Below, in pieces: positions 53,501 through 64,000 of a stretch of 64,000 nt of DNA (position 1 is its first letter; every line of letters begins with the position of its first letter). A program made the position numbers and the translations under genes. The stretch lies in NCBI RefSeq assembly GCF_026230105.1, contig NC_079477.1:67001-131000 (forward strand), in the 5' to 3' direction. The notes beneath the pieces are model-generated. The model was given only the letters and a program-made list of their open reading frames with translations, made no database searches and was not told the origin of the DNA. This DNA is from Diorhabda sublineata. Taxonomy: Eukaryota > Arthropoda > Insecta > Coleoptera > Chrysomelidae.

Positions 53501-55080
53501 TTTAAATAGAAGGAATAATCAGTGTCCAAGAATATTTTAAAATATAAGATAATTTCGCTCTTTTTATATTTATAATTATTTGTTTGTAACTGTTACTGCA
53601 ATACAATGAGTAATCGGATTTTTTATCTATTTATTATATTGATATTGATAAATACTATAAGCGTTTTCTTACAATATTAAAGAAAATCTTTCGAATACTT
53701 ATCTTATGATTTCAGATTGAAAGAGCCACGTTTCTGTACGTACCTTGCAGAAAGAAATGGATGATAAACACTGTCTGATCGATCATTTATTGACAATAAA
53801 AATGATTATTCTAGATTATTCAAACAAGTATTAATGTCCATATGATCTCAAACAAGTTGAACTGTGTTGAAATGTTTCTACAAAGTTATATAACTAATAC
53901 ATTAATAATACACTTATGTATCAATAATATATATTAATAATAAATTTACTACAAAATTCAACATAACTACCAAATTTTTTTTATCTGCGGTTTCTCGTTT
54001 TTACAAATTCTTATTAAATAAAAATTGTTGTTTATTATAATAATAAAATAATTCGAAATCAACTTACTTAATTGATATGAGTCAACTATGATCTCCCACT
54101 ACAAATAATAAATTTGAACATATTTGATGAAATTTTTGTTTATTTAGTTTTGTATGGAAAATATTCGAACGTCATTAAAATATTGAAAAATCAATGGAAC
54201 ATCATAAGGGCTCATCTAAAAAAATACTGTTTCTTAGTAAGCCTGACACGTGCCAATCACGATGTGCAGTAATGAAGACAGTTTTAAAGACTGGAGAGAA
54301 TTTGAGAAAAATCTCTTCTTTTGACGTATTTGAAGTAATTTGTGTGAGATGAAAATTAAGAGGTACATTCAGATGAAAAATGTATCAGTAAATTGTTTTC
54401 AAAGGATCCTGGAAGGTTTTAATACAAAAATAATGTTCTATAGAGGTTTAATTAGAATAATTAACATTGTATTCCATCTTTTTTCATTTTATTTCGAAAA
54501 TATCACTGATAATTATTAATTGAAAAAAATTTGATATAAAAGAGCACGAAAACGTTGTAATCACGAATGGGGTGAAAAATCTGGCTATGACTGAAAAAAA
54601 ATAGTTAATTGGGATACGCAGCACTCGGCTTAAATTATGATCCTAAAATTTCCATATGAAACGAAATACCATACAAATTATTGTGTGAACATAAACAATG
54701 TTCGTTTTGAACGAACTCAGATAAATCGGGAACCATCATATTTGTACACACATATATTGAACTGCAATGCAGCATATTTATATTGTAATTGATACAATTC
54801 AGGTACAATATAGTTTGGAAAAAAATAATCTATATAAATCATTCGGGAGTATGAGGAATAACAATTGACATAGCTATATATCCAACACCATTGTGATGTT
54901 ATAGTATATACTTATTATCAACAAAATTGCTCCATACGATGTTTATATCACAATTGTACCGATATGAAAATAATAGTATTGAGCTTTAACACAGGAATAG
55001 ATAACAAATACCTGAAGATATACAGATTGAAAAAAGGAACTTCGCGAGCAGTTAGTTCCCATAATAGACATAAATTCACA
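47600..55080. other. AT-rich non-coding DNA with small microsatellites
   Basis: An (ATT)n run lies at about 48578-48599 and a CA run at about 50115-50127. A GC-richer patch at 53350-53500 encodes no recognisable protein on either strand. No gene is supported. Confidence 0.45.
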
Positions 55081-55109
55081 CATAAATAAATATGTATGTA
55101 TGTATGTAG

Positions 55110-55700
55110 TATAGGGTGTTATGTAAACTGCGATCCAAAGGATCTAATTTATCTTTTTTCATTACTGTGACTCGGTGTTTACAGCTGATCCATTTTTCTC
55201 AAAAATTTCAGAATGTGGTACTGCTCTTGCTGTCTTTTATTTCAGGTATCCATTAAGACGACAGGATATTCAACAGCTCTTTCCTGATTATAATTTCTTA
55301 GCAATATACTTGCTTGTCTTAGCCCTCGCAGATTGATCCAATAATTGGTTTTAATCTATTTTCTTTTCCGCTATTTTCTTTTGTATTATGTATTTTGTAA
55401 CTGATTTCATAAAAGGGTTCAGGTCCTGTAAAGGGTTTACTCGTCCTTATTTCAGCCAGTTTATCAAATGTTTCGTTTCCTTCCACTCCAATGTTTTTCG
55501 GAATCAATTGGAGAGGAACTTTATTCTTTTTACCTGGCTCGCTTTGCTCATCCAGGCATTCCCAAACCAATTTGGATTTCATGATATTGGAGCTTAGAGG
55601 GCTGCTTAGCTATCGGACTAATTTTCATTCTGAGGGAAGTTTTTTCCGTCACACTTTCCAGTACTATATTTCTTTCTAAATTTGTTCAGAAAAATTAACT
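55110..55700 (-). mobile_element. Non-LTR retrotransposon remnant with RNase H domain
   Basis: The minus strand carries, with one frameshift, the RNase H core of a LINE of the Jockey/I group: degraded SDSxAAL, then ALSSN-like, KSKLVWECLDE, VPLQLIPKNIGVEGNETFDK (usual form VTLxWVPGHxGIxGNExAD) and EIRTSKPFTGPEPF. The 87-codon continuous piece spans 55319-55582. The His of the HxGxxGNE motif is Asn, so it is inactive. Downstream on the minus strand the remnant ends in CCCTATAC followed by a short TACA repeat (about 55090-55109), plausibly its 3' tail. Confidence 0.82.
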
Positions 55701-55709
55701 TGATTAACT

Positions 55710-58700
55710 AAATATGATAGACGTTATTTTCAAGTAATTTTAGTAACGTAATATTGAAGTGTTATTATCAGTTATAACTTTCGGCATCAGAAACCTTCGT
55801 ATTTGCATGTAATAGAATAGATTGTTTCATTTCCTTCCAAGATAATTAAGTCAACTATGCATAAAACATATTGTTCGACATTAATTAACCCAAGGGTGCC
55901 ATCTGGTGCTATTAATTATTCAAATTTGGACAATTTAGTACCGAAGTCCTTACAAAATGGGGAATGCCTGATTGTTAATTAAATCAGAGTGAATGAATTA
56001 GTATGGTAAGAAATAGAAATACAGAACGGTAGAGAAGTATATAAAATCAAGAAAGCATTCGATATCGATCATTTAGAAAAACTAACTAGAAAGCTTTCAT
56101 ATTTTTTTGTCTCGCCATTATACTCGAAGTGCTAAATTCCGTGAATTCATCTCTATTGAATTTTGTATCATAAGCAGAATGCACGATTTCAGAAAAACCT
56201 TATTTTAGAAGTGATATACGAATTTTATTGATATTTTATGTTTGAAATATTATCTTTTGTAAACTATCAGTAATAAATAATGATACAAAATCTGAATTTA
56301 TTTAGACTAACGTAAATAATATCCGATGTTTAATCTGCTACTTTTTCTCTTTTGTACAAATCCCTTTTACATGAGCGGCTGAGCTCACAGTTTTATCCCT
56401 CAGGAAAAATCTTCGAAATAAACAGATGTAGAAAAAATCTTATTAGTATTCTAATAGTATGTTTCTCGGAAGATATTTGTATATTAATGTATTCATAATG
56501 TATACGTTCGAAACTGAAGATAAACATCACTTTTAACCTATTTGTCTTTTTATATATTCCCATTACGTTGAAAAGATCCTATTTCTTTTTGAGGTATTCT
56601 CATTCTCTATTTAAATATTCACGCATCCAAAATCCACAAACAAAGCTTCTGTCCTACATTACTTCGAGACTGTCTCTTACAGCCAAAGGAGTACCGACGG
56701 GGATTATATATACGGAATATATATTAAATGACAATTACAATCATTAAGAATATTAGTTTTACCTTATTGATGCGTAATTGATAATGAAGTTTTCTCCGAA
56801 AATATGATTGAATAATTAACTAATTTCATATGAGCCTTTGACTACTATAATAAAATGTGCTTTTCAAGTATCCCTATTGAACATAAACACTGAACGATAT
56901 TAAAGATAAGTCATGTAATTTTGCTATTAATTCTTCGCACATATTTTGGGTACAAGTTTTGACAGGTGAATTGGTAGCCTATTTGTTTCTTACGTACAGC
57001 CCCTGAAAACTGACGTTTCAATGCCAGCAATGAAATGGTAGGAGTGACACGCTAATTTTCTTCTAACCACTTTCGTAGTGGCGCACATTGTCTATCGTTT
57101 GAAAATTTAACAAAAGGGGTGTTCACGCAGAAAGTTTATTAATTTCAACACAGTATGTAGACTTGTTTTATGAAAAGCTAACTTACTCTTATCTTATATT
57201 AGAGTTAGTGGATATTACCTTATTCACAACTTGCTTAATTAGCGTATTTTAGACAAATATTTGATTTGATAATGATGTGATATAATAAATATCTATTATT
57301 CTATTACATAAAATATAATTCGGTCTCAACAACATTAGAATGAAATTGTCGCGAATAATTTCAACGTAACTTTTTTCAATTTTAACAAAATCAAGAAGAA
57401 ATAATAAAAAGGGGAATGAGCATAATTTCGTTTTCCTTTCTAACAGATCATTAAAAAATATTCTGCTTGATATCAATTTTGAGAATTAATTGAATGTAGT
57501 AAGGCGAAAATAATGTTGATGAAAGAATTGGCAAGCTCCTGATAATACTTAGGCCCTCATTAAAATTTTATCTTGATATAAATGACAAATGACCGAATTT
57601 ATTACAGACTCCGGTTAATAAATAAAACGAGGTTACCAAGAAACAAATCATTTTTGTGCCGTTGTTGAATAGGAATAAAAGAGAAAAGTGAATTATTCAC
57701 GACAAAGGGAAAACAAACGTATGTACGAGGGAATCCACCGTAAATTCCGGCAAATTTAAAGAGAAAAATAATTTAATGAATAAAAGTGACAGTGACAGAA
57801 ACAAAATGGCTTTATTCTAAATTCTTGATATCATCAAGTTGTTCTGAATTAATTAATTTTACAGATTGATAATTTCTGCTATCGCAAAAATAAATTGTTC
57901 GAATGGAGTATTTGATCTGACTGTATTTTCCACCAATTGATTCAATAAAATATCCATTGATTGGCGTACAACGATTTTAATTAATTAACATCCAACAAAA
58001 ACATACTAATAATTGTTCTATCACACCAGTTCACGTCAACGATCTTAAATGAGAAAAAACAATTCACGTTCGAGTGGTTATGAAATTATAATGATAACCA
58101 TTAATATAAATCAATTGATTATGTTAATTATTGCTAAGAAAAAAATCCTTACCAAGATCATTAGAGATGGAGAATGAGTAATTCAATTCGTTTCAATTTT
58201 CAAAATGTTAATCAAAATGTTTCAGTATTCACCAGTATGTCATTTAAATAGAATTATGGCATCAAAGCTTACTCGATTGGAAAAAAATATTTTAATTTAA
58301 ATATTCACCTTTATACCTACTGCAAAACTAACAAGTAGTTAATATAAAATGTTGGAGTCTGATAATTTCGAAATATTGAAATTCTGACAGGATATACATA
58401 TTTATAGCATTTATTTCTTATTCAGTAGTTACCCTTTGAATATTAGGCAATTTTTAGGATTATTATCTATCTTTTATGTACGTAACGACCTCAATAATTC
58501 AAAATGGGAATGGGAATTAAGTAAATTTGCGAACAATTTTGAGAATAGGCCTCTTGAGAAGCTTTTAGCACGGGAAATAAAAAAAAGAATGTTCTGAAAC
58601 GAACTTCGTTATTTTTATGACAATTTAAAAGATAAAGTGTACAGTTGAAATTCCACAGGAGCGAGAAATTAATCTATACATACAACTAAGTGTTCATTAT

Positions 58701-59400
58701 GGAGATTATTCGCCATCTATCACTGGAAAATAATATTCCAAAAGGTTTAATTACTTCTACTTTATCCAATTTTCGTGAATCCCTTATCGAACAATTAATA
58801 TAACTATATATATAAATATATCTGAATTTTTTTATATAACTCATAACTATCCATATTTATCTCTAAAGAATCATTTTCTGCACTTCCATGGTATTCTTAA
58901 GTTTCTGCTTTAAAAAACTAATAAATAACGCAAAAATAGAATGCGTAATCCAATAATACTTTTGCCGTAACGAAATCGTAAGGATGAATACTGCACAATC
59001 TCTTTTTCCAATTTTCAGATTGTCTCGTAAAGCCGGTAGAGTGAAACATTCAGTTAGAAAACTTTCGAGTACGAACTGAATAGAAAATGTCACGTGTGGA
59101 ACACCTGTTTTAACAAGAGAAGCTGTTGTTTCGATTGTATAGGCGATATTCCCTTTAACTTACAACATCAACACCGAATAAAATGCGAACCATCGTAAAA
59201 GTTGACTGGATCTCTATACTTTCGATTTTCTTAAAAGGAAAAACAAACATTACGGGATAAGGGACCGAGCTCATTTTTTTGTAATCTAATTATTTCTATT
59301 CGCCTATCGATAGAATGGGAGTGAATTTATTGGACATAATCTATTTACGAAATGAGGAGCTGATTCAATATATCATTTCTGTATCGCAAAAATAACTGGA
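55710..59400. other. AT-rich non-coding DNA
   Basis: No supported gene, RNA or mobile element. Confidence 0.5.
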
Positions 59401-59449
59401 AATTTACATTTAAACCAAATTATATACCTTAAGAGCTATAGGGTCTCAA

Positions 59450-60250
59450 TATAGGGTCCAAAATTTCGAAAAGTCAATTTTAAAATACCAAGTTTTCAAA
59501 AATTATTTTCTACATCTATTTTTTTGTATGTATATTTTCTATATTATGCATCAAATAATCATTTGATTATAACGAGAGGCGCCAAATGCATATTAGTACA
59601 ATTAAAAATTTAATTATTTACTGAATGAATCGAGCCTATTTCCAAATTTAGTTGCACCAAAAATTTTTATGTGATATCAATAATATTATTAACAAATACA
59701 TGAATGTTATACGAGTGGAACCGCGTTCTATTAGAGTGAAATATATAAGAAAACTTCTTATATATTTTTATTCTTTTAAAAATATGAAATACAATTTGAA
59801 CTTTTAAAAATTATTTTTTTCTTGTTGCATTTTTTTGTATAATTTGCATCACATACTCATTCGATTTCAAAGCATAATGAATATGCATTTCAATACAATT
59901 GAAAATTTAATTATTTGGTGGGAAAACTATTTGCAAATTTGGTGGCCGCGTAGCGGTCGCGGATCCACCAAAAATATGAATTTTTTTTGCCTGTTAATAC
60001 GAAGGCACATTTCCCAAGTGTCTAAGGTAACTATGTATTTCATTTATATTCTAATATGCATATTTTTAGTTATTAAACCAAAAGAAATATTGATACTGAT
60101 TTTCCATCGAAGTAACTTAAAATATGGGTCATAATCTAAATAATTGAAAAAAAATTATATATCAAAAATTTTTCTACCATTTGCATCCAAATGAAACATT
60201 GCGTTTAATTATTCAATGAATATTGAGTTTCCTCTTATAATTCATGAATT
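59450..60250. repeat. Degenerate tandem array, about three units of roughly 350 bases
   Basis: Unit 1 (about 59450-59700) and unit 2 (about 59790-60000) share TTTTTTTGTAT, ATGCAT, ACAATTxAAAATTTAATTAT, CAAATTTxGT and CACCAAAAAT in the same order; unit 3 (about 60120-60250) is weaker. Unit 2 contains a GC-rich hairpin at 59941-59969 that unit 1 lacks. Confidence 0.5.
59941..59969. other. GC-rich stem-loop in AT-rich repeat
   Basis: GGTGG-CCGCG at 59941-59950 pairs with CGCGG and CCACC at 59958-59969 (two-base bulge AT), with a seven-base loop. Its base composition is unlike anything within a kilobase. Confidence 0.6.
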
Positions 60251-60911
60251 TCGATTTCAATTAAATATCGAAAGTTAAATTTATATTGTCATATCAGTAT
60301 ATATGTATATTTAAAAACACAACCAATGAGAAAGACGATATTTTGGCAGATATGTTGTGTGAAAATCTACTTGGAAAATAAATGCGTCAGATGCTATCGG
60401 CAGTTGCTAATGCGATCAATTTGAACGATTTCAAATACTGCGAACGTCGTAAAGACATGACTTTCCAGTGATAAGTTGCCAAGCATTAGAAATACGCTGC
60501 GATGTGACTTTTTAGTGAGAAAGTGACATTTTAAGATGGAATTTCATTTAAGTCAGTGAAATAGACAGAAATATTATTTAAGGAAGAATAGAAATTTCCA
60601 ATAATTTATAATTGTGTTAATAGTGAATTATTGTTTTATAGTTCTAATTTACAGATTTAACTGATATATTAATGATATCGTGATTCTTAATTACTTTCGC
60701 AGTGCAGTTTTTCACGTTCCCTTGGTTTTAAAGAATTTCGAAAAATATTTCACTTCAAATCAATTACGATTTTTTAAAATGATTGCGAGGATATCCAAAA
60801 AAATAATCATGTTTGAATATTCCACAAATTTAATATTCATAATATTCACTGTTCCATGTAAAATATCCAGTCAATGAAGAAACTTCCTTACAATTTCTGA
60901 GAAACATAATT

Positions 60912-61124
60912 ATGATATTCAACCTTCGTTATATTCTGTTTGAAATATTTCTTGTCACTTTTACCTCCTCGATTTCCACTTGTGATCCGAGACGATTAAT
61001 TACGGCCACAGCTCTCAATACCAAGCAGTTAACAATACTTCAAAGATTTTCCAAGTATTGCCAGAGATCATTATACTGGGAAACTTTGTTGGGAATTTTG
61101 AATGACTTGCGAAAATTTGATTAA
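60912..61124 (+). CDS. Possible small secreted protein, 70 aa
   Basis: The ATG begins a basic-then-hydrophobic N-terminus (RYILFEIFLVTF) typical of a signal peptide, with a plausible cleavage near SSIS/TC. The mature part starts CDPRRLITATALNTKQ and ends LLGILNDLRKFD before TAA, with two cysteines and an amphipathic helix-like tail. The composition is more protein-like than other short frames nearby. It matches no family I recognise, and no promoter or poly(A) signal stands out. Chance or an exon of a larger gene is possible. Confidence 0.28.
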   Translation: MIFNLRYILFEIFLVTFTSSISTCDPRRLITATALNTKQLTILQRFSKYCQRSLYWETLLGILNDLRKFD

Positions 61125-61559
61125 CAATGGAAGGCTCTAAATAGAGTATGAAAGATAATGTCAGGAAATTTTTTCTTCAATTTCAATACACCAATTTCGA
61201 TCGAAAATTGAATTACAACATTTATTTTTTACACCATTACCATTCATACGTTGCGAATTCTCTCTGTAAACAATTTTTATTCATAAAATTTGATTTTTCA
61301 AGAATCTCATTGAGTCTGTAAAAGTAATTATATCTGCGCCGAAGTCGTGAAAATCTGTAAATTCAGATAATTTACTCCAGGAATTGGTAAATGGAGAACT
61401 GACTCATAACAGGCCGAAAATTGTACAATTACTGAAATATTTAGCCCGGTAAAAACAGTACATTATCAGGAACGGTTTTAGAGAATAATTGTTCATTGAT
61501 ATTATCCAAATATTTTGATTTTTGATAAGTCATATTAAACTTAACGAGTTCCCTCGATT

Positions 61560-61945
61560 CCTCGTTCGGGTGTGCTTCCAGCTCCTCCTTTTTATGGCTC
61601 CATTTTCCGCTGATTGTTGTCAAGTCTTCAGTTTGTTTCTTCCACCAATTAATTTTCATATTCTTGCGCTAGCCTGTATCACTTTGTCGGCCTCGTTTTT
61701 AACATGTTCTTTGAAAGTTAGCCTTTGGTTAACTGTCACGTCCAGGTATTTGGCCTTATTTATCCACTGAATTTTTTGGTCGCCGAGTTTTATGTTCTAA
61801 TCGTGTCGGTGGTTTGTTCTTTTCTTGTGGAGGAAGGTTTGGCTTTTGTCACTGTTTATTTCTATCTTCCATGTTTCTCACTCGCTTTACAGTGCTTCAT
61901 AAATGGTTCAGAAACAACTTTATCTTTGCTAAGCTGTTACAAATA
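61560..61945 (-). mobile_element. Non-LTR retrotransposon remnant with reverse transcriptase end
   Basis: Across stops, the minus strand encodes the thumb-side part of a Jockey-group reverse transcriptase: WKIEINSDKSQTFL (usual WRIKINxxKTxAV), IKLGDQKIQWINKAKYLDVT and VNQRLTFKEHVKN (usual KYLGVxLDxxLTFxxHV), then KLIGGRNKL. Stops interrupt the frame, so it is dead. It may come from the same LINE group as the RNase H remnant at 55.1-55.7 kb, in the same orientation. Confidence 0.82.
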
Positions 61946-61949
61946 TTAA

Positions 61950-62560
61950 CGTTCAAATCACTGACTGACAAGTGTAACAACAAATCGTTGAAATGAAATT
62001 TTGTTTGAATCATTATCATCATTTCGAATCATTTTTAGGTTCCTCATAACATATAAATATACCTTTTATGTTGTCATATGTTTCAGTTAATATCATGATA
62101 ACAAGTTTCCAAATATTATTTAAAATGCTAGTTCGACTCTGCATACTTTGGTGGTTTTTAAACCACAAAACCAACTTTAATAACTTGAGATGATAAATGG
62201 GTTTTAAAGGGAAGGTTAACTCTTGATTTTCAAGAGGCAGATTACTTTTCAGTAGAAAATATTGTGCGAAGTGGCCCTAATCGTATTTCACTTTTATTAT
62301 GATTCTGTCTTAATTATTTCAGGTGATTATACCGATTAGAACGAAAGACTGAGGATCTAATCATTTTAAAAATTAATAACTCGAATAATGTAGAATCAGA
62401 GATATCTGTTTTGGTTTTATTTATCAGCTTTAACATAGTAAATTTCTTATCTCGTAAAAATTATTGCGAACAAATAAATTTTAATTTTTTCATAATCTTT
62501 CTTCATATTCCTCGTAGAAGAGTTGTCGTCAGCCTTAATAGGTGGCATTTCTCATAATTT
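61950..62560. other. 3' flank of the unknown minus-strand gene
   Basis: AT-rich; probably includes the 3' UTR (candidate AATAAA on the minus strand near 62418-62423) and then intergenic or intronic DNA. No other feature seen. Confidence 0.5.
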
Positions 62561-62564
62561 TTAA

Positions 62565-64000
62565 TTAGAATGAAATTGGTTTTTTCATATTATCATTAAT
62601 TTTGGAATTATTTTTAGTAGATTTTGTTGTGTCTCCATGTCGTTTATTCTTTGATTCCGAAATCCTACTTGGTGATCGGGATGTGGCAGGAGTTCTACTT
62701 TTTTCAATATTCGATGTTGGCGACGCTAATTTGCTACTTTGACTTTTAGAAACTGGTACATTCTTTCTTGTTAATTTGCTAGTAGTACTGTTCATTTTAA
62801 CAGCAGAAGGAAAAGGTGTTGGTTTTATAGCATAAGTTTCGAATTTAGATTCTTTTTTATTAAGATTTGCGAATTTTCTCAATTCTTTAAAATTCGGCTT
62901 TTCCTTAGATGTGTTTATAATAACCTGCCTCTTTATTTGTTGACCGGTGTCAAATTGCCGGAGCTCTGATTTATGTTTCATATTATTAGCTAATATTAAC
63001 GATAACGTTTCCACGGGATCTGTTTTGAATTTACTGGTAACTACCGGTACTGATTTTTTTTTAGGTATAATTTTAGACGGTTCTTTTTTTGTTAATAATT
63101 TTTGCTTCCGTGATAATTGTTGAATAATTTTGGTCTCTTTTTCCAAGTCGGACACCATTTTTGTAATTTTTTTCACTTGACTATTGATGTCTTTTTTATT
63201 AAAATATTCTTTACAAAACCGATTACGTAATTCTTCCAAGTTTTTTGGAACGATGCGATCATTTTCTTCGATATTTTCATTTTTCAGTTTGTTCAAACCT
63301 GCCGATTTAGTAATCTGTGTAATGAGCATACCGTTGAATCGTCGGTTTGTTATAGTTTGCATTTCTTCAGTTTTCATTGGAAGATTTTCAGAGTTTTGAG
63401 TAGGTTGTTTGGTGTAAGGAGTACTAGCTGTTAACCATGTTACAGAACATCGATTACTTCCAGATTTTTCTGAACTTTTTGGCTTAATTTCAGTTTGTGA
63501 TAGAGGAAATTCTTCGGGTGTATTACAAGTTAAGCTCACTCCAATTTTACTACAGCAAGGCTCTTCAATTTTTCTTTCTTCCTTCACTTCTTCTTTTTTG
63601 AGGTTGGTTAATGAATTGGGTAATGTTAATTTTTGCTCTGAACTATCTAGATTACTGTAAAGAGAAAAGCTGCTTCCTGATAAATTTTCTATGGTTTCAC
63701 ATTCAGTTTCTTTTGTTTCAAGTTCATCTGTATTACTCTTGGCATTGACATCATTTACAGTAAAATTATTGTCTTCGGTTACATTACAATCGCCAGCTTT
63801 ATTTTTAATCATTTCAGAATATATTAATTCCTGTCGTTTCTCGAAATTCTCATTGATTTTACTTTCTAATTCATGCAAATTATTGAATTCTCTTTCGACT
63901 ATTCCGTTATCTCCTTCACAATTAGATTCCATGATAATTGCAGTAGTAGGTAGATCACTAGTTTCTTCTTGGACGTTTTCGATACATTCGGCTGTTTGGA
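62565..64000 (-). CDS. Unknown charged, low-complexity protein, C-terminal part (gene continues past right edge)
   Basis: A single open frame runs on the minus strand from the right edge to TGA/TAA-type termination at 62565. The first in-frame ATG gives 455 codons, but upstream codons (about 22, including TAECIENVQEE) stay open to base 64000, so the real start or exon boundary lies outside. Residues are numbered from that ATG. Residues 1-150 are acidic and Ser/Thr-rich. Residues 228-285 are a likely helical/coiled-coil segment (LEELRNRF, VKKITKMVSDLEKE). From about 285 the chain is very basic with proline-directed Ser/Thr sites (SRTPATSRSPSR), ending in KKPISF. The basic tail suggests binding to microtubules, nucleic acid or chromatin, but no domain is recognised. 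AATAAA on this strand lies near 62423. Confidence 0.8.
   Translation of the reverse strand, partial: QTAECIENVQEETSDLPTTAIIMESNCEGDNGIVEREFNNLHELESKINENFEKRQELIYSEMIKNKAGDCNVTEDNNFTVNDVNAKSNTDELETKETECETIENLSGSSFSLYSNLDSSEQKLTLPNSLTNLKKEEVKEERKIEEPCCSKIGVSLTCNTPEEFPLSQTEIKPKSSEKSGSNRCSVTWLTASTPYTKQPTQNSENLPMKTEEMQTITNRRFNGMLITQITKSAGLNKLKNENIEENDRIVPKNLEELRNRFCKEYFNKKDINSQVKKITKMVSDLEKETKIIQQLSRKQKLLTKKEPSKIIPKKKSVPVVTSKFKTDPVETLSLILANNMKHKSELRQFDTGQQIKRQVIINTSKEKPNFKELRKFANLNKKESKFETYAIKPTPFPSAVKMNSTTSKLTRKNVPVSKSQSSKLASPTSNIEKSRTPATSRSPSRISESKNKRHGDTTKSTKNNSKINDNMKKPISF

Noticed and set aside
55388..55679. Two plus-strand frames of 62-69 codons
   Set aside because: They are antisense shadows of the LINE RNase H remnant.
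61441..61659. 72-codon minus-strand frame
   Set aside because: It overlaps and follows the dead reverse transcriptase in a shifted frame, so it is a product of LINE decay.

Overview
The window looks like a piece of an insect nuclear genome, most probably a beetle and plausibly a leaf beetle. It is strongly AT-rich. Its genes are split by short GT-AG introns. It holds a tandem pair of cathepsin L-like digestive cysteine peptidase genes and many decayed mariner transposons, plus remnants of non-LTR retrotransposons and (TA)n microsatellites. The order assignment is inference from the peptidase family; the sequence alone does not prove it. I see no CRISPR, operon or other prokaryotic feature.

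Layout. 1-5.3 kb: two head-to-tail C1A peptidase genes. The first is cut by the left edge and carries Gly in place of the catalytic Cys. The second is complete (315 aa, four coding exons) with an intact Cys/His/Asn triad, a signal peptide and an I29 propeptide. Their 3' flanks are also duplicated, out to about 7.35 kb. 7.6-13 kb: intergenic DNA with three decayed mariner fragments and one speculative exon. About 15.1 kb: a GC-richer island whose minus strand reads like part of an amidated neuropeptide precursor (tentative). 17.65 kb: a probable first coding exon (signal peptide, then a LPPVIRIG-type start and a perfect splice donor) of an ionotropic glutamate receptor. I found no downstream exon, so much of the rest may be one very long intron. 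18-62 kb: AT-rich non-coding DNA with more mariner pieces, two LINE remnants, a locally duplicated block (29.6-35.3 kb), a degenerate tandem array with a GC hairpin (59.4-60.3 kb) and microsatellites. 62.57-64 kb: the 3' end of a minus-strand gene for a low-complexity, charged protein of unknown function, whose frame stays open to the right edge.

The two peptidases probably belong to one gut-protease cluster, with the catalytically dead copy a candidate pseudoenzyme beside an active paralogue. The other genes show no functional link to them. The best leads are the pseudoenzyme with its gene-conversion-like patch, the RYamide-like reading frame at 15.1 kb, and the duplicated block carrying conserved short frames. 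I see no convincing undescribed multi-gene system.
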